From the NCBI GenBank assembly GCA_031374935.1, contig JANMHB010000161.1:8784-72783 (forward strand): 64,000 nucleotides of DNA, in the 5' to 3' direction. This stretch comes from JACMLX01 sp031374935 (lineage in GTDB: Bacteria; Gemmatimonadota; Gemmatimonadetes; Gemmatimonadales; Gemmatimonadaceae). The notes under the pieces were generated by a model. The model saw only the letters and a program-made list of their open reading frames with translations. It did not search any database and was not told the origin of the DNA. Below are positions 25,482-32,860 of this stretch, piece after piece. The stretch's first letter is position 1. Each line of letters opens with the position of its first letter. The translations under genes were made by a program, and so were the position numbers.

Positions 25482-26918
25482 ATGTCACACCTCCATCGGA
25501 TATCGCCCGCGGTCCTGGCGCTGGCTGGCGCCGTCCTTCTGTCTGGCGTTCGCGCCGCAGCGCAATCCACGCCTGCCGACCCGACGGCCGCGCTGCTGGC
25601 CGAGGTGATCCGCATCAACACCAGCAATCCGCCGGGTCGCACCCAGGCACTGGCCGACCTGCTGGCGCCGCGCTTCCGGGCGGCCGGGTTCACGGTGGAG
25701 GTCTTCCAGACGCCGGATTCGGCCAAGGTGCACTTCATCGCGCGACTGAAGGGCGATGGAAGCAAGCGACCGGTGCTGCTGGCAGCACACGCCGACGTGG
25801 TTGGCGTGGAGCGCGAGAAGTGGACGCTCGATCCGTTCGCTGGCATCATTCGCGACGGGCATGTCTACGGCCGCGGTGCGATCGACTTCAAGGGCGGCCT
25901 GGCGGTGTTCGCGATCGCCGCACTGCGCCTCGCCGAGCGGAAAGTGCCGCTGGCGCGCGATGTGATCTTCATGGCGGAAGCCGATGAAGAAGGTGCGCCG
26001 ATGAACACCGGCTGGCTGGCGAAGGATCACTGGGCGTCGATGGACGCCGAGTTTGCTCTGAACGAAGGTGGGTGGATCATCAAGGGTGATGATCAGCGCG
26101 TGCGCTACGTCAGCATCTCGACCGCTGACAAGTCGGTCGTCGGCATCATCCTGACGGCGAGAGGCACCTCGACGCACTCGTCGATGCCATTGCCCGACAA
26201 CCCGATCGCATCACTCGGCGCGGCCATCGCTCGCATCTCGGCTCACGAGACGCCGGTGCAGCTGACCGCGGAGTCCCGACAGTTCTTTCGCACTCTGGGC
26301 ACCACCAGCACGGGAGACACCAGTCGCTGGTTTCGCGAGCTGGTGGATGGTACGCCGGCACAGGTGCGCGCCGCCGACAGCCTGATCTCGCGTGACCCGC
26401 TGCTGCACGCCATCATGCGCAACACGATCGCGCCGGTGCTGATCAGCGGCGGCTTTCGCTCCAACGTCATCCCGGGATCGGCCGAAGCGACGCTCAACCT
26501 GCGCCTGATTCCCGGAACCGATCCGCAGGCGATGGTACAGTTGATCGAGCAGCTGGTGAACGATCCACGCGTCACGGTGAAACTGGCGACGACGGTGGCG
26601 GTGCCGACCGTGGCACCGTCCGCGCTCGACACGGAGTTGTATCAGACACTGGCGCGCGAGGCGAAGGCGCAGTGGCCCACCGCTGAGGTTACGCCGTATC
26701 TGTTTCAGGCTGGCACGGATGCGTTCGCGTGGCGATCACGCGGGGTGCCGGTGTACGGCATCTATCCGTATCCGATCACGAACGACGAGCTGCGTCGGAT
26801 GCATGGCAATGACGAACGGGTCAGCGTCGAGTCGTTGCGCGAGGGCACGGAGATGATCTACCGGACGCTGGTGAGCGTCGCTGGCAAGAAGGCCGGGCGC
26901 GCAGCCGGGCGTCGGTAG
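25482..26918 (+). CDS. Secreted M20 family metallopeptidase
   Basis: A 478-residue exported dipeptidase/carboxypeptidase. The signal peptide ends near VRAAAQ. The metal and catalytic residues are visible: H103 and D105 in AAHADVV, D135 in GAIDFKGG, the catalytic Glu pair in EADEEG (169-170), and the C-terminal His in the region LIPGTD...QAGTDAFAW. The dimerisation domain lies between (LTARGTSTHSSMP). It is the M20/ArgE-CPG2 group; the substrate peptide is unknown. ATG 25482 starts the leader; a Met ten codons upstream would break it. The following gene is convergent. Confidence 0.93.
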   Translation: MSHLHRISPAVLALAGAVLLSGVRAAAQSTPADPTAALLAEVIRINTSNPPGRTQALADLLAPRFRAAGFTVEVFQTPDSAKVHFIARLKGDGSKRPVLLAAHADVVGVEREKWTLDPFAGIIRDGHVYGRGAIDFKGGLAVFAIAALRLAERKVPLARDVIFMAEADEEGAPMNTGWLAKDHWASMDAEFALNEGGWIIKGDDQRVRYVSISTADKSVVGIILTARGTSTHSSMPLPDNPIASLGAAIARISAHETPVQLTAESRQFFRTLGTTSTGDTSRWFRELVDGTPAQVRAADSLISRDPLLHAIMRNTIAPVLISGGFRSNVIPGSAEATLNLRLIPGTDPQAMVQLIEQLVNDPRVTVKLATTVAVPTVAPSALDTELYQTLAREAKAQWPTAEVTPYLFQAGTDAFAWRSRGVPVYGIYPYPITNDELRRMHGNDERVSVESLREGTEMIYRTLVSVAGKKAGRAAGRR

Positions 26919-26934
26919 TCGGTCTGGCGGTTGA

Positions 26935-27678
26935 CTATCGCGTGAGCATCGCGATCGTGCCACACTGCGGGTCACCGCGGAAGGATCGCAGTTGTGGCGG
27001 AAGGATCGCGAAGCTGTTGAACGCCAGCAGCAGCTTGATCGAACGTGGTCGCACTTCGTTGAGGTTGAAACGTGGTAGCTGTTCCTGGCCATCGATGAAC
27101 ACGTTGGGTCGGCACTGCCGCCCATTGACCACGGCCACGGCCGTCATGCCGCTGCCGAGCACACGAAAGCCGACCGGTCCACGAAAGAGATCGGTGGTCA
27201 CCGCAGGTGCGAGTTGCACGATGTCGCGATCGGTGAGCGTGAACGCGGTTCGAGCAGCGTTGGCCGCCGCCGCGTAGCGCTCGAGATCCCGGGCAAAGAC
27301 CTTCTCCGCCTTGAGGACGTATGCGACGGAATCGTCGCCTTCCCGAAAGCGTTCGAGCACAAATTCGAGTGTGTCGGTCGCTGTGATCCGCAGCAGCTCC
27401 ACCGCCGGGATCACACCAGGCGCCCGCGCCGCAACCCAGGTCAGTCCGAGCGGAATGCCGGTGATGCGGAACACGCCATCGGCGTCAGTGACGGCGCGTG
27501 CCTGGTCGCCGCGAATCAGAATCTGTGCGCCAGCGACGGGCGCGCCGCGATCATCCCGCACCGACCCCACCAGGACGGTGCCCTGTGCCGCCAGAGCTTG
27601 CGCGGTCAGGCCGCAGACGACTGCCGAACGCCACAGCCGTCCGAGCCCCGCGGAACGATCGAGCGGGATGTGTCGCAT
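26935..27678 (-). CDS. Secreted carboxypeptidase-regulatory-domain protein
   Basis: A 247-residue exported protein. The signal peptide ends QALAAQ. It is followed by a carboxypeptidase regulatory-like (transthyretin-type) domain, about 32-105: VLVGSVRDDRGAPVAGAQILI, DADGVFRITGIPLG. The C-terminal part contains GMTAVAVVNGRQCRPNVFIDGQ, a plug-like pattern shared with Gemmatimonadota proteins that pair this domain with a short TonB-plug-type segment; no barrel follows. Probably a surface or periplasmic protein of unknown role. ATG 27678 begins the leader. Confidence 0.78.
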   Translation of the reverse strand: MRHIPLDRSAGLGRLWRSAVVCGLTAQALAAQGTVLVGSVRDDRGAPVAGAQILIRGDQARAVTDADGVFRITGIPLGLTWVAARAPGVIPAVELLRITATDTLEFVLERFREGDDSVAYVLKAEKVFARDLERYAAAANAARTAFTLTDRDIVQLAPAVTTDLFRGPVGFRVLGSGMTAVAVVNGRQCRPNVFIDGQEQLPRFNLNEVRPRSIKLLLAFNSFAILPPQLRSFRGDPQCGTIAMLTR

Positions 27679-27905
27679 CAGGCTCTCCCCCGTGTGGTGG
27701 GCGGCGCCGGCTTCTCCGACGCCTGCGGTGCTGCTGCTAGTGTACACCATGGTTCAACACACGACCAACGCGAAGGGTCCGGTACACCGGCTGGGCGCCG
27801 GGTACCTCTGCGCAGCCGACGCGGGTTGATTCCCATCCAATGCGCTGGCGGCGATCGACGTCCGCCGAGGTGCCCTTTGCGCGCCACTCACCAAGCCTTC
27901 CTCCC

Positions 27906-28304
27906 ATGGCCCATCTCCAACTCGTCACGCTCGTCGTACGCGACTACGATCGCGCGATCGCGTTCTTCGTTGACGTACTCGGCTTCGAGCTGTCCGAAGA
28001 CCTGCCTTCGGTGACCAACGAGGGGCGGCCAAAGCGCTGGGTCGTGGTGCGGCCGCGTGGCGCACAGACCGGGATGTTGCTGGCGCAGGCCGATGGCGAT
28101 CGGCAGCGTGCGGTGATCGGTGAACAGCATGCAGGCCGCGTCGGCTTCTTCCTGCAGGTGGATGACTATCAGGCGACGTATGCGCGGATGGTCGCCGCTC
28201 GCGTCACGTTCGTGAGCCAACCGCGACCTGAGGCGTACGGCACCGTGGCCGTCTTTCTCGATTGCGAAGGCAACAAATGGGATCTGCTCAGCGCGAGACC
28301 GTAG
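27906..28304 (+). CDS. VOC family protein
   Basis: A 132-residue glyoxalase-fold protein: HLQLVTLVVRDYDRAIAFFVDVLGF opens the first module and FLDCEGNKWDLLS closes the second. The family includes dioxygenases, lyases and drug-binding proteins; the first-strand His is replaced by Val, so it may not bind metal in the standard way. The start ATG 27906 gives the normal N-terminus. It is flanked by genes on the other strand and so is transcribed alone. Confidence 0.88.
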   Translation: MAHLQLVTLVVRDYDRAIAFFVDVLGFELSEDLPSVTNEGRPKRWVVVRPRGAQTGMLLAQADGDRQRAVIGEQHAGRVGFFLQVDDYQATYARMVAARVTFVSQPRPEAYGTVAVFLDCEGNKWDLLSARP

Positions 28305-28334
28305 CCGCCACGTTGCACACTGTGCCACGTCCGA

Positions 28335-29447
28335 TCAGCGCGTGTTCGCGATCCATCCCAGGCCGCGGTGATTCAACGTTTGCAGGTAGAGTCGATCGGG
28401 GGGCTCGGTGATGCCCGTCACTTTCGGAAACGCACCGCTGGGATCCTGCAGATCATCCACCACCCGGCCGTCCTCGGTGAACGCCATCGCGTGTCCGTAT
28501 GGTGTGCCCTTCGGCCTGAGGGCCTGTGGCAGCCGAAGCGCGATCTTCCGGATCGTCGGCCAGTTCGCGAAGGTGTCGAGGAACGTTGAGCGTGGTTCCG
28601 GCAGGCCCACCCAGATGCGACCGTCGAGACCGCGCATCAGGTTGTCGGGCATGCCGGGGAGCCGGTCCAGCAGCACGCGTGCCAGTGGTGACGGCGTCGA
28701 CACATCGAGGTTGCGGGCGCTGACGGCGATCTTCCAGATGCGTGACGCACCGGTTTCTGCGATGAGGAGTGATTGCTGGTCACCCGTCGTGGCGACGCCA
28801 TTGGCGAAGCAGAGTCCGCGTGCAACGACGCGGACGCGACGTGTCGACGGATCGTACTCGAGAATCCGTCCGGTGGCCGAGTGCTCGACGATGTCGAGAA
28901 TCGCCGCAGCTTCGGTATCGAATGCCGGGCCAAGGGTGGCGGTGGTGAAGCGTGTGCTTGCGTCGCTGAAATAGATCTTGCCATTGCGGGCCACGATGAC
29001 GGCATCGGCAAAGCCGATCAGTGTGCCATCGACGTGGTCGGCGAGCACGCTGACGCTGCCCTGCGGTGTGATCGAGATCAATCCGCGGAACACATCCGCG
29101 GCGATCAGATTGCCGGCTGCATCGAAATCGATGCCGAGGACGCGGCCGCCGGTGGTGGCGAAGAGTTGTGGTGCTGAGCCGTCGGGTTGCATGCGCAGAA
29201 TACGGCCGCCGGCCACGGAGGCGTAGAGGAGTCCGTCCGGCCCGGGCACGATGTGTTCCGGTGCAGCGTCGGCGCCAAGGGAGATCAGCGTGGTGGCGGC
29301 GAGTCGTGTGTTCTGTGCGTGTGCTCCCGTGTATCCGGACGATGGCACGGAGACCCATGCCACGGGCTGGACGAGCGATGGCGACAGTGCGAGCCAGGCA
29401 ACGGTGGCCGCGAGTGCGAACGCGAGGCGCAGGACGATCCGCTTCAT
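28335..29447 (-). CDS. Secreted strictosidine synthase-like/SMP-30 beta-propeller
   Basis: A 370-residue exported six-bladed propeller. Signal peptide: RIVLRLAFALAATVAWLAL. The propeller is marked by 'P.G.LY.S...G.I' repeats (PGPDGLLYASVAGGRI) and the family motifs FADAVIVARNGKIYFSD, LIAETGASRIWKI and LPGMPDNLMRGLDG of strictosidine synthase-like and APMAP proteins. Those proteins act as lactonases or esterases, and the plant synthase acts in alkaloid formation; bacterial members are mostly uncharacterised. ATG 29447 is the first start that gives the leader. It is convergent with the VOC gene. Confidence 0.87.
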   Translation of the reverse strand: MKRIVLRLAFALAATVAWLALSPSLVQPVAWVSVPSSGYTGAHAQNTRLAATTLISLGADAAPEHIVPGPDGLLYASVAGGRILRMQPDGSAPQLFATTGGRVLGIDFDAAGNLIAADVFRGLISITPQGSVSVLADHVDGTLIGFADAVIVARNGKIYFSDASTRFTTATLGPAFDTEAAAILDIVEHSATGRILEYDPSTRRVRVVARGLCFANGVATTGDQQSLLIAETGASRIWKIAVSARNLDVSTPSPLARVLLDRLPGMPDNLMRGLDGRIWVGLPEPRSTFLDTFANWPTIRKIALRLPQALRPKGTPYGHAMAFTEDGRVVDDLQDPSGAFPKVTGITEPPDRLYLQTLNHRGLGWIANTR

Positions 29448-29739
29448 GTCGTCGGCAATGTGGGTGACGTGCGATCGATCGCTGGCATCGGTGGAGCATA
29501 GCTGCGAGGCACATGTGCTGTCGAGGTCGCGTGTCTGGCACCTTTTGCACTGCTGGTGCATTCACCCGACACGACGATGATGCGACGCGCTGGTTCGCGT
29601 ACGATCATCGGACGCGTGTCCCCGTGATGGCACTCGGGTTTGCGCTGCGCACTGTTGCTGGTGCGTCCCGCCATTTCTCAGGGATGGTGCATCCGCAGGT
29701 TCCCGATGGACGCAGTTCACGTTCTCCCAGGCAGACAAC
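29448..29739. other. Divergent promoter gap
   Basis: No gene. The gap separates the propeller gene (minus) and the fasciclin gene (plus) and should hold both promoters; none can be fixed. Confidence 0.4.
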
Positions 29740-30156
29740 ATGCATGACATTATCGATACGGCCGTCGCCGCAGGCACGTTCAAGACTCTTGCCACCGCGC
29801 TGACGGAGGCTGGGCTGATCGACACGTTGAAGGGTACGGGGCCGTTCACGGTGCTGGCGCCGACGGATGACGCATTCGCGAAGATTCCGGCCGCTGATCT
29901 GACGGCGTTGCTGGCCGACACGGCCAAGCTGACCGCCGTGCTGACGTACCACGTGGTCGCTGGCAACGTGCCGGCCGCTGCGGTCGTCGGGCTGACCGAG
30001 GCCGGGACGGTCGAAGGCAGCAAGATCACGATCGCGGTGGTGGACGGGAAGGTGGTGTTGAACGGTGCGAGCCATGTGACGGCCACGGACATCGCGGCGA
30101 CCAATGGGGTGATCCACGTGATCGACACGGTGCTGCTGCCGCCGGCGAAGCACTAG
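29740..30156 (+). CDS. Fasciclin domain protein without signal peptide
   Basis: A 138-residue single FAS1 domain, nearly complete: DIIDTAVAAGTFKTLATAL, the H1 box FTVLAPTDDAFAKIP, TYHVVAGNV and the H2 box NGVIHVIDTVLLP. FAS1 domains mediate adhesion and are almost always exported. Here no signal peptide precedes the domain at the ATG (29740), and the upstream frame gives none, so the protein is either cytoplasmic, leaderless or exported in another way. Codon use matches the neighbourhood. The coding start could also be misread if a leader has been lost. Confidence 0.9.
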   Translation: MHDIIDTAVAAGTFKTLATALTEAGLIDTLKGTGPFTVLAPTDDAFAKIPAADLTALLADTAKLTAVLTYHVVAGNVPAAAVVGLTEAGTVEGSKITIAVVDGKVVLNGASHVTATDIAATNGVIHVIDTVLLPPAKH

Positions 30157-30250
30157 TGCGGGCGCGGGGTGGTTCGGCGGGGGCGAGGATCGCTCATGGC
30201 CGGGCTGTCCCGCTTGCTGGGCGGGGTGGGAGCGGGTAGGCTTCAGGGAC

Positions 30251-30323
30251 GCGGGAGTAGCTCAGTTGGTAGAGCGCTAGCCTTCCAAGCTTGATGTCGC
30301 GGGTTCGAGTCCCGTCTCCCGCT
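30251..30323 (+). tRNA. tRNA-Gly (TCC)
   Basis: Complete cloverleaf: acceptor GCGGGAG/CTCCCGC, D-arm GCTC AGTTGGTA GAGC, anticodon stem CTAGC/GCTTG with loop CTTCCAA (anticodon TCC), T-arm GCGGG TTCGAGT CCCGT, discriminator T. One U-U mismatch lies in the anticodon stem. CCA is not encoded. Confidence 0.97.
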
Positions 30324-30354
30324 CTGTGTTGCCGGACAAGGACTAGGACGGTTG

Positions 30355-30383
30355 AGCCCGGCCAGGGATGGTCGGGCTTTTCT
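30355..30383 (+). terminator. Rho-independent terminator after tRNA-Gly
   Basis: Inverted repeat AGCCCGGCC ... GGTCGGGCT with a 6-base loop, followed by TTTTC. It lies 32 bases past the tRNA. Confidence 0.82.
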
Positions 30384-30631
30384 GTGTCGAGGTGCGGATT
30401 CGGAGCAGCCGAAGTCGGGCGACGTGTCGTTCAACGCCTTCAGCTCGCGGCTCATCAGGTTAGCGCCGGAGCTCCCTCCTCCAACTCATGCAGCGCAGGC
30501 GGGCTGGCTGGTCGCGGTGGCGTTGGGTCTCCGGCCGCCGACAGACCAATGCGCCACGTGTGACAGTGCACCGTCGAACAACCGGTCGCAGCGGCGGGCC
30601 GCCGCTGATCCGGAGCGTTCGGAAGCAGCTC

Positions 30632-30781
30632 ATGCCGGTACGGAGTCTGGACCGGATCGATGTCGGCGCCTGGAAGGTGGGGCCGGTGACGAAGCCTGTG
30701 CAGACGGCGTTCATCGACATCGCCAACGGTCAGGCCGAGGACACGTTCGGATGGCTGACGCCGGTGTACGCTGGCGTGTGA
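30632..30781 (+). pseudogene. 3' fragment of a branched-chain amino acid aminotransferase
   Basis: Forty-nine codons match the C-terminal end of class IV (BCAT) aminotransferases: DRIDVGAWKVGPVTKPVQTAF resembles the 'GKPGPITK.IQ..F' segment and the end DTFGWLTPV fits the usual terminus. Everything upstream, including the PLP lysine, is missing. It lies about 250 bases downstream of tRNA-Gly and its terminator. It may be the remains of a gene displaced by an insertion at the tRNA, or a small duplication. It is not expected to be functional. Confidence 0.6.
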
Positions 30782-30881
30782 TCCGATGATGCTGCGTGCG
30801 TGAAATTGGTGACGCATCTTGAGCGCAAAGGTGGCATCGTGTGGCGGGTTCGCACGGTGCCACATTTTGCGGTGACAGCAC

Positions 30882-31427
30882 ATGACGTCGACACGGCTGA
30901 TGACGGCGGATGAGCTGCTCGTGATGCAGCCGCCGGACAGGGACACGGAACTGGTGCGGGGGCGATTGATCGTCCGCGAGCCACCAAAGCCATGGCATGG
31001 TCTGTATGCTGCCAATCTGTGTCGCATCGTGGGCAGTCACGTGCGGGCTGCGCGGCTGGGGTCCGTGTTTGGGCAGGACACGGGCTTTCACATCGCCAGT
31101 GATCCGGACACGGTGCTCGCACCAGATCTCGCCTTCGTTCTTGCTGACCGGATGCCGAGCCGCGAGGATGACCGATATTGGCGCATGGCGCCCGATCTCG
31201 TGGCGGAGATCATGTCGCCGGGGGACCGGCGGAAGGCAGTCATCCGCAAGATTCACGATTGGCTCGATGCCGGGGTACGAGTCGCGTGGTTCATCGAGCC
31301 GAGGCATTGGCGGGCGGCGATCTACTACGCGGATGGCACCGACGTCGCGGTCGCGGCGGACGGTATGCTGACGGCGGGCGATGTGCTGCCGGGGTTCGCG
31401 TGTGCGCTGCGAGAGGTGTTCGAGTAG
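30882..31427 (+). CDS. Uma2 family (DUF820) endonuclease-like protein
   Basis: A 181-residue PD-(D/E)XK-fold protein. It opens MTADELLVMQPPDRDTELVRG with the family Glu, then VLAPDLAFV (catalytic PD) and LVAEIMSPGDRR...VIRKIHDWLDAGVRVAW, which carries the E-x-K-like active residues. Uma2 proteins are predicted nucleases abundant in cyanobacteria, Chloroflexi and related phyla; their role is unknown, with suggested links to mobile elements. ATG 30882 fits the normal N-terminus. It stands alone after the aminotransferase fragment. Confidence 0.88.
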   Translation: MTSTRLMTADELLVMQPPDRDTELVRGRLIVREPPKPWHGLYAANLCRIVGSHVRAARLGSVFGQDTGFHIASDPDTVLAPDLAFVLADRMPSREDDRYWRMAPDLVAEIMSPGDRRKAVIRKIHDWLDAGVRVAWFIEPRHWRAAIYYADGTDVAVAADGMLTAGDVLPGFACALREVFE

Positions 31428-31644
31428 GGAGCGCTACGGCGCTCGTGCACTTCAATTCGTTGCCGCACAGCAGCGAACCGATGTGTGCCGTGGCGCACCA
31501 TGAACTCCGCACGCACTCGCAGTCACGTCGCGTGGTACGGAACTCGCAAGCATGCATCACACAACTGTGCCACCACCACACACTATCGGCGTGATGACGC
31601 GCGGCGCATGTGATGTGCTCCGGTGTCGTCCGCCTGGAGATCAC

Positions 31645-32406
31645 ATGCGCAACATCCATCTTGCCGGCGCCAGTGCCATCGCTCTGCTCGCGGCTTGCAG
31701 CACCGCCGGTCCCAATTCGAATCAGTCACCGGTGCCCGGCGACTCGGCCGTCGCCTCGCGCACCGACTCACTCGGACGCGATTCGCTCGGCGGACGCAAC
31801 ACAGCTGACTCGGCGTCCGCTGCGTTGCGCCGCGCGCGCGACTCGATCCTCGCCGCCACACGTCGTACCGCCGACACCGTGAACACCGCCGTCAGCGCGA
31901 CGGCGGACTCCGCCGCCGCGGTCGCTCGCGCCACGATGGACTCCGTCGGCGGCAACATTCGCACGACGGTGTCGATGAAATCCTCGGATGGACGCGATCT
32001 CGGCTCGCTGAACATCACGGAAGCCGCACAGGCGCTCTCGATCTCGGGGACGCTGCGCGGCCTGCCGCCGGGCTCGCACGGGATGCACCTGCACATGGTG
32101 GGACGCTGTGTCGCGCCGGATTTCGAGTCCGCCGGTGGCCACTGGAACCCGACCTCCAAGCAGCATGGCACGGAGAACGCACAGGGACCGCATCTGGGTG
32201 ATCTGAACAACATCACCGTCCGCGCCGACAGTTCAGCGACCATTCTCGTCGCGACTCGCGGTAGTTCACTGCGCGCCACGAACAGGCTCATGGACACCGA
32301 TGGCGCAGCGCTCGTCGTGCACACCTCGGCGGACGACCATCGCACCGATCCATCGGGCAACAGCGGCGCACGTATCGCCTGCGGCGTCATGGGCGGCTCG
32401 CGCTGA
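31645..32406 (+). CDS. sodC: Cu/Zn superoxide dismutase lipoprotein with Ala/Ser-rich linker
   Basis: A 253-residue periplasmic-side superoxide dismutase. The lipobox LLAACS sets the anchor (Cys about 17). Residues about 20-105 form a low-complexity Ala/Asp/Ser helix-prone linker (repeats of 'DSA..A.R'), and the SOD domain follows: GMHLHMVGRC (Cu ligands), GGHWNP (bridging His), KQHG, PHLGDL (Zn His/Asp), VVHTSADDH, and the terminal IACGVM disulphide Cys. All metal ligands and both Cys are present. ATG 31645 begins the leader. The long linker is unusual and probably spaces the enzyme from the membrane. Confidence 0.92.
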   Translation: MRNIHLAGASAIALLAACSTAGPNSNQSPVPGDSAVASRTDSLGRDSLGGRNTADSASAALRRARDSILAATRRTADTVNTAVSATADSAAAVARATMDSVGGNIRTTVSMKSSDGRDLGSLNITEAAQALSISGTLRGLPPGSHGMHLHMVGRCVAPDFESAGGHWNPTSKQHGTENAQGPHLGDLNNITVRADSSATILVATRGSSLRATNRLMDTDGAALVVHTSADDHRTDPSGNSGARIACGVMGGSR

Positions 32407-32860
32407 CCTGAGCCGCGTGGCTTGGTCCGCAGCCGCAGGGATGTTTCACCGCTGCCTCTCGATCGGTACCAGCATCAGCATAGGCTGGCAACGCGTGCGT
32501 GATCTGTCACCCGATAACGTCGATGTCTTCATCGGTCCCCTTGCTTTCTGGCGGGGGGCCGACCACAACGTGACGGCTGGGTTCCCCAGTTACAACCTGC
32601 CCACGTTTTCTGCGGAGACGTGACGGACGGCATAGGGAGGGCCTCGATCGGCCACGGTCAACAAGATCCGGGCGGATCGGCGTCTCACTCATCTTTCCCG
32701 AGCGTGTCGGCCGCGGAAGCCTCGCAGCCGGACGCAAGGCTGTGAGAGCAGTCCCTCCTCTGCGAGCGGAGCCCGATCGCCCGCAACAACACTCCCGCCC
32801 GCCATCCCGTAGAATGCCTGTCCGTCACTCCTCACTCCAAAGAATCCAGCCCTCCACGGC
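32407..32860. other. Gene-free stretch of 454 bases
   Basis: No gene, RNA or clear terminator is supported. A few short open frames on both strands are shadow-like. The stretch holds the 5' region of the DUF5916 gene, whose start is TTG at 32861. Confidence 0.45.
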
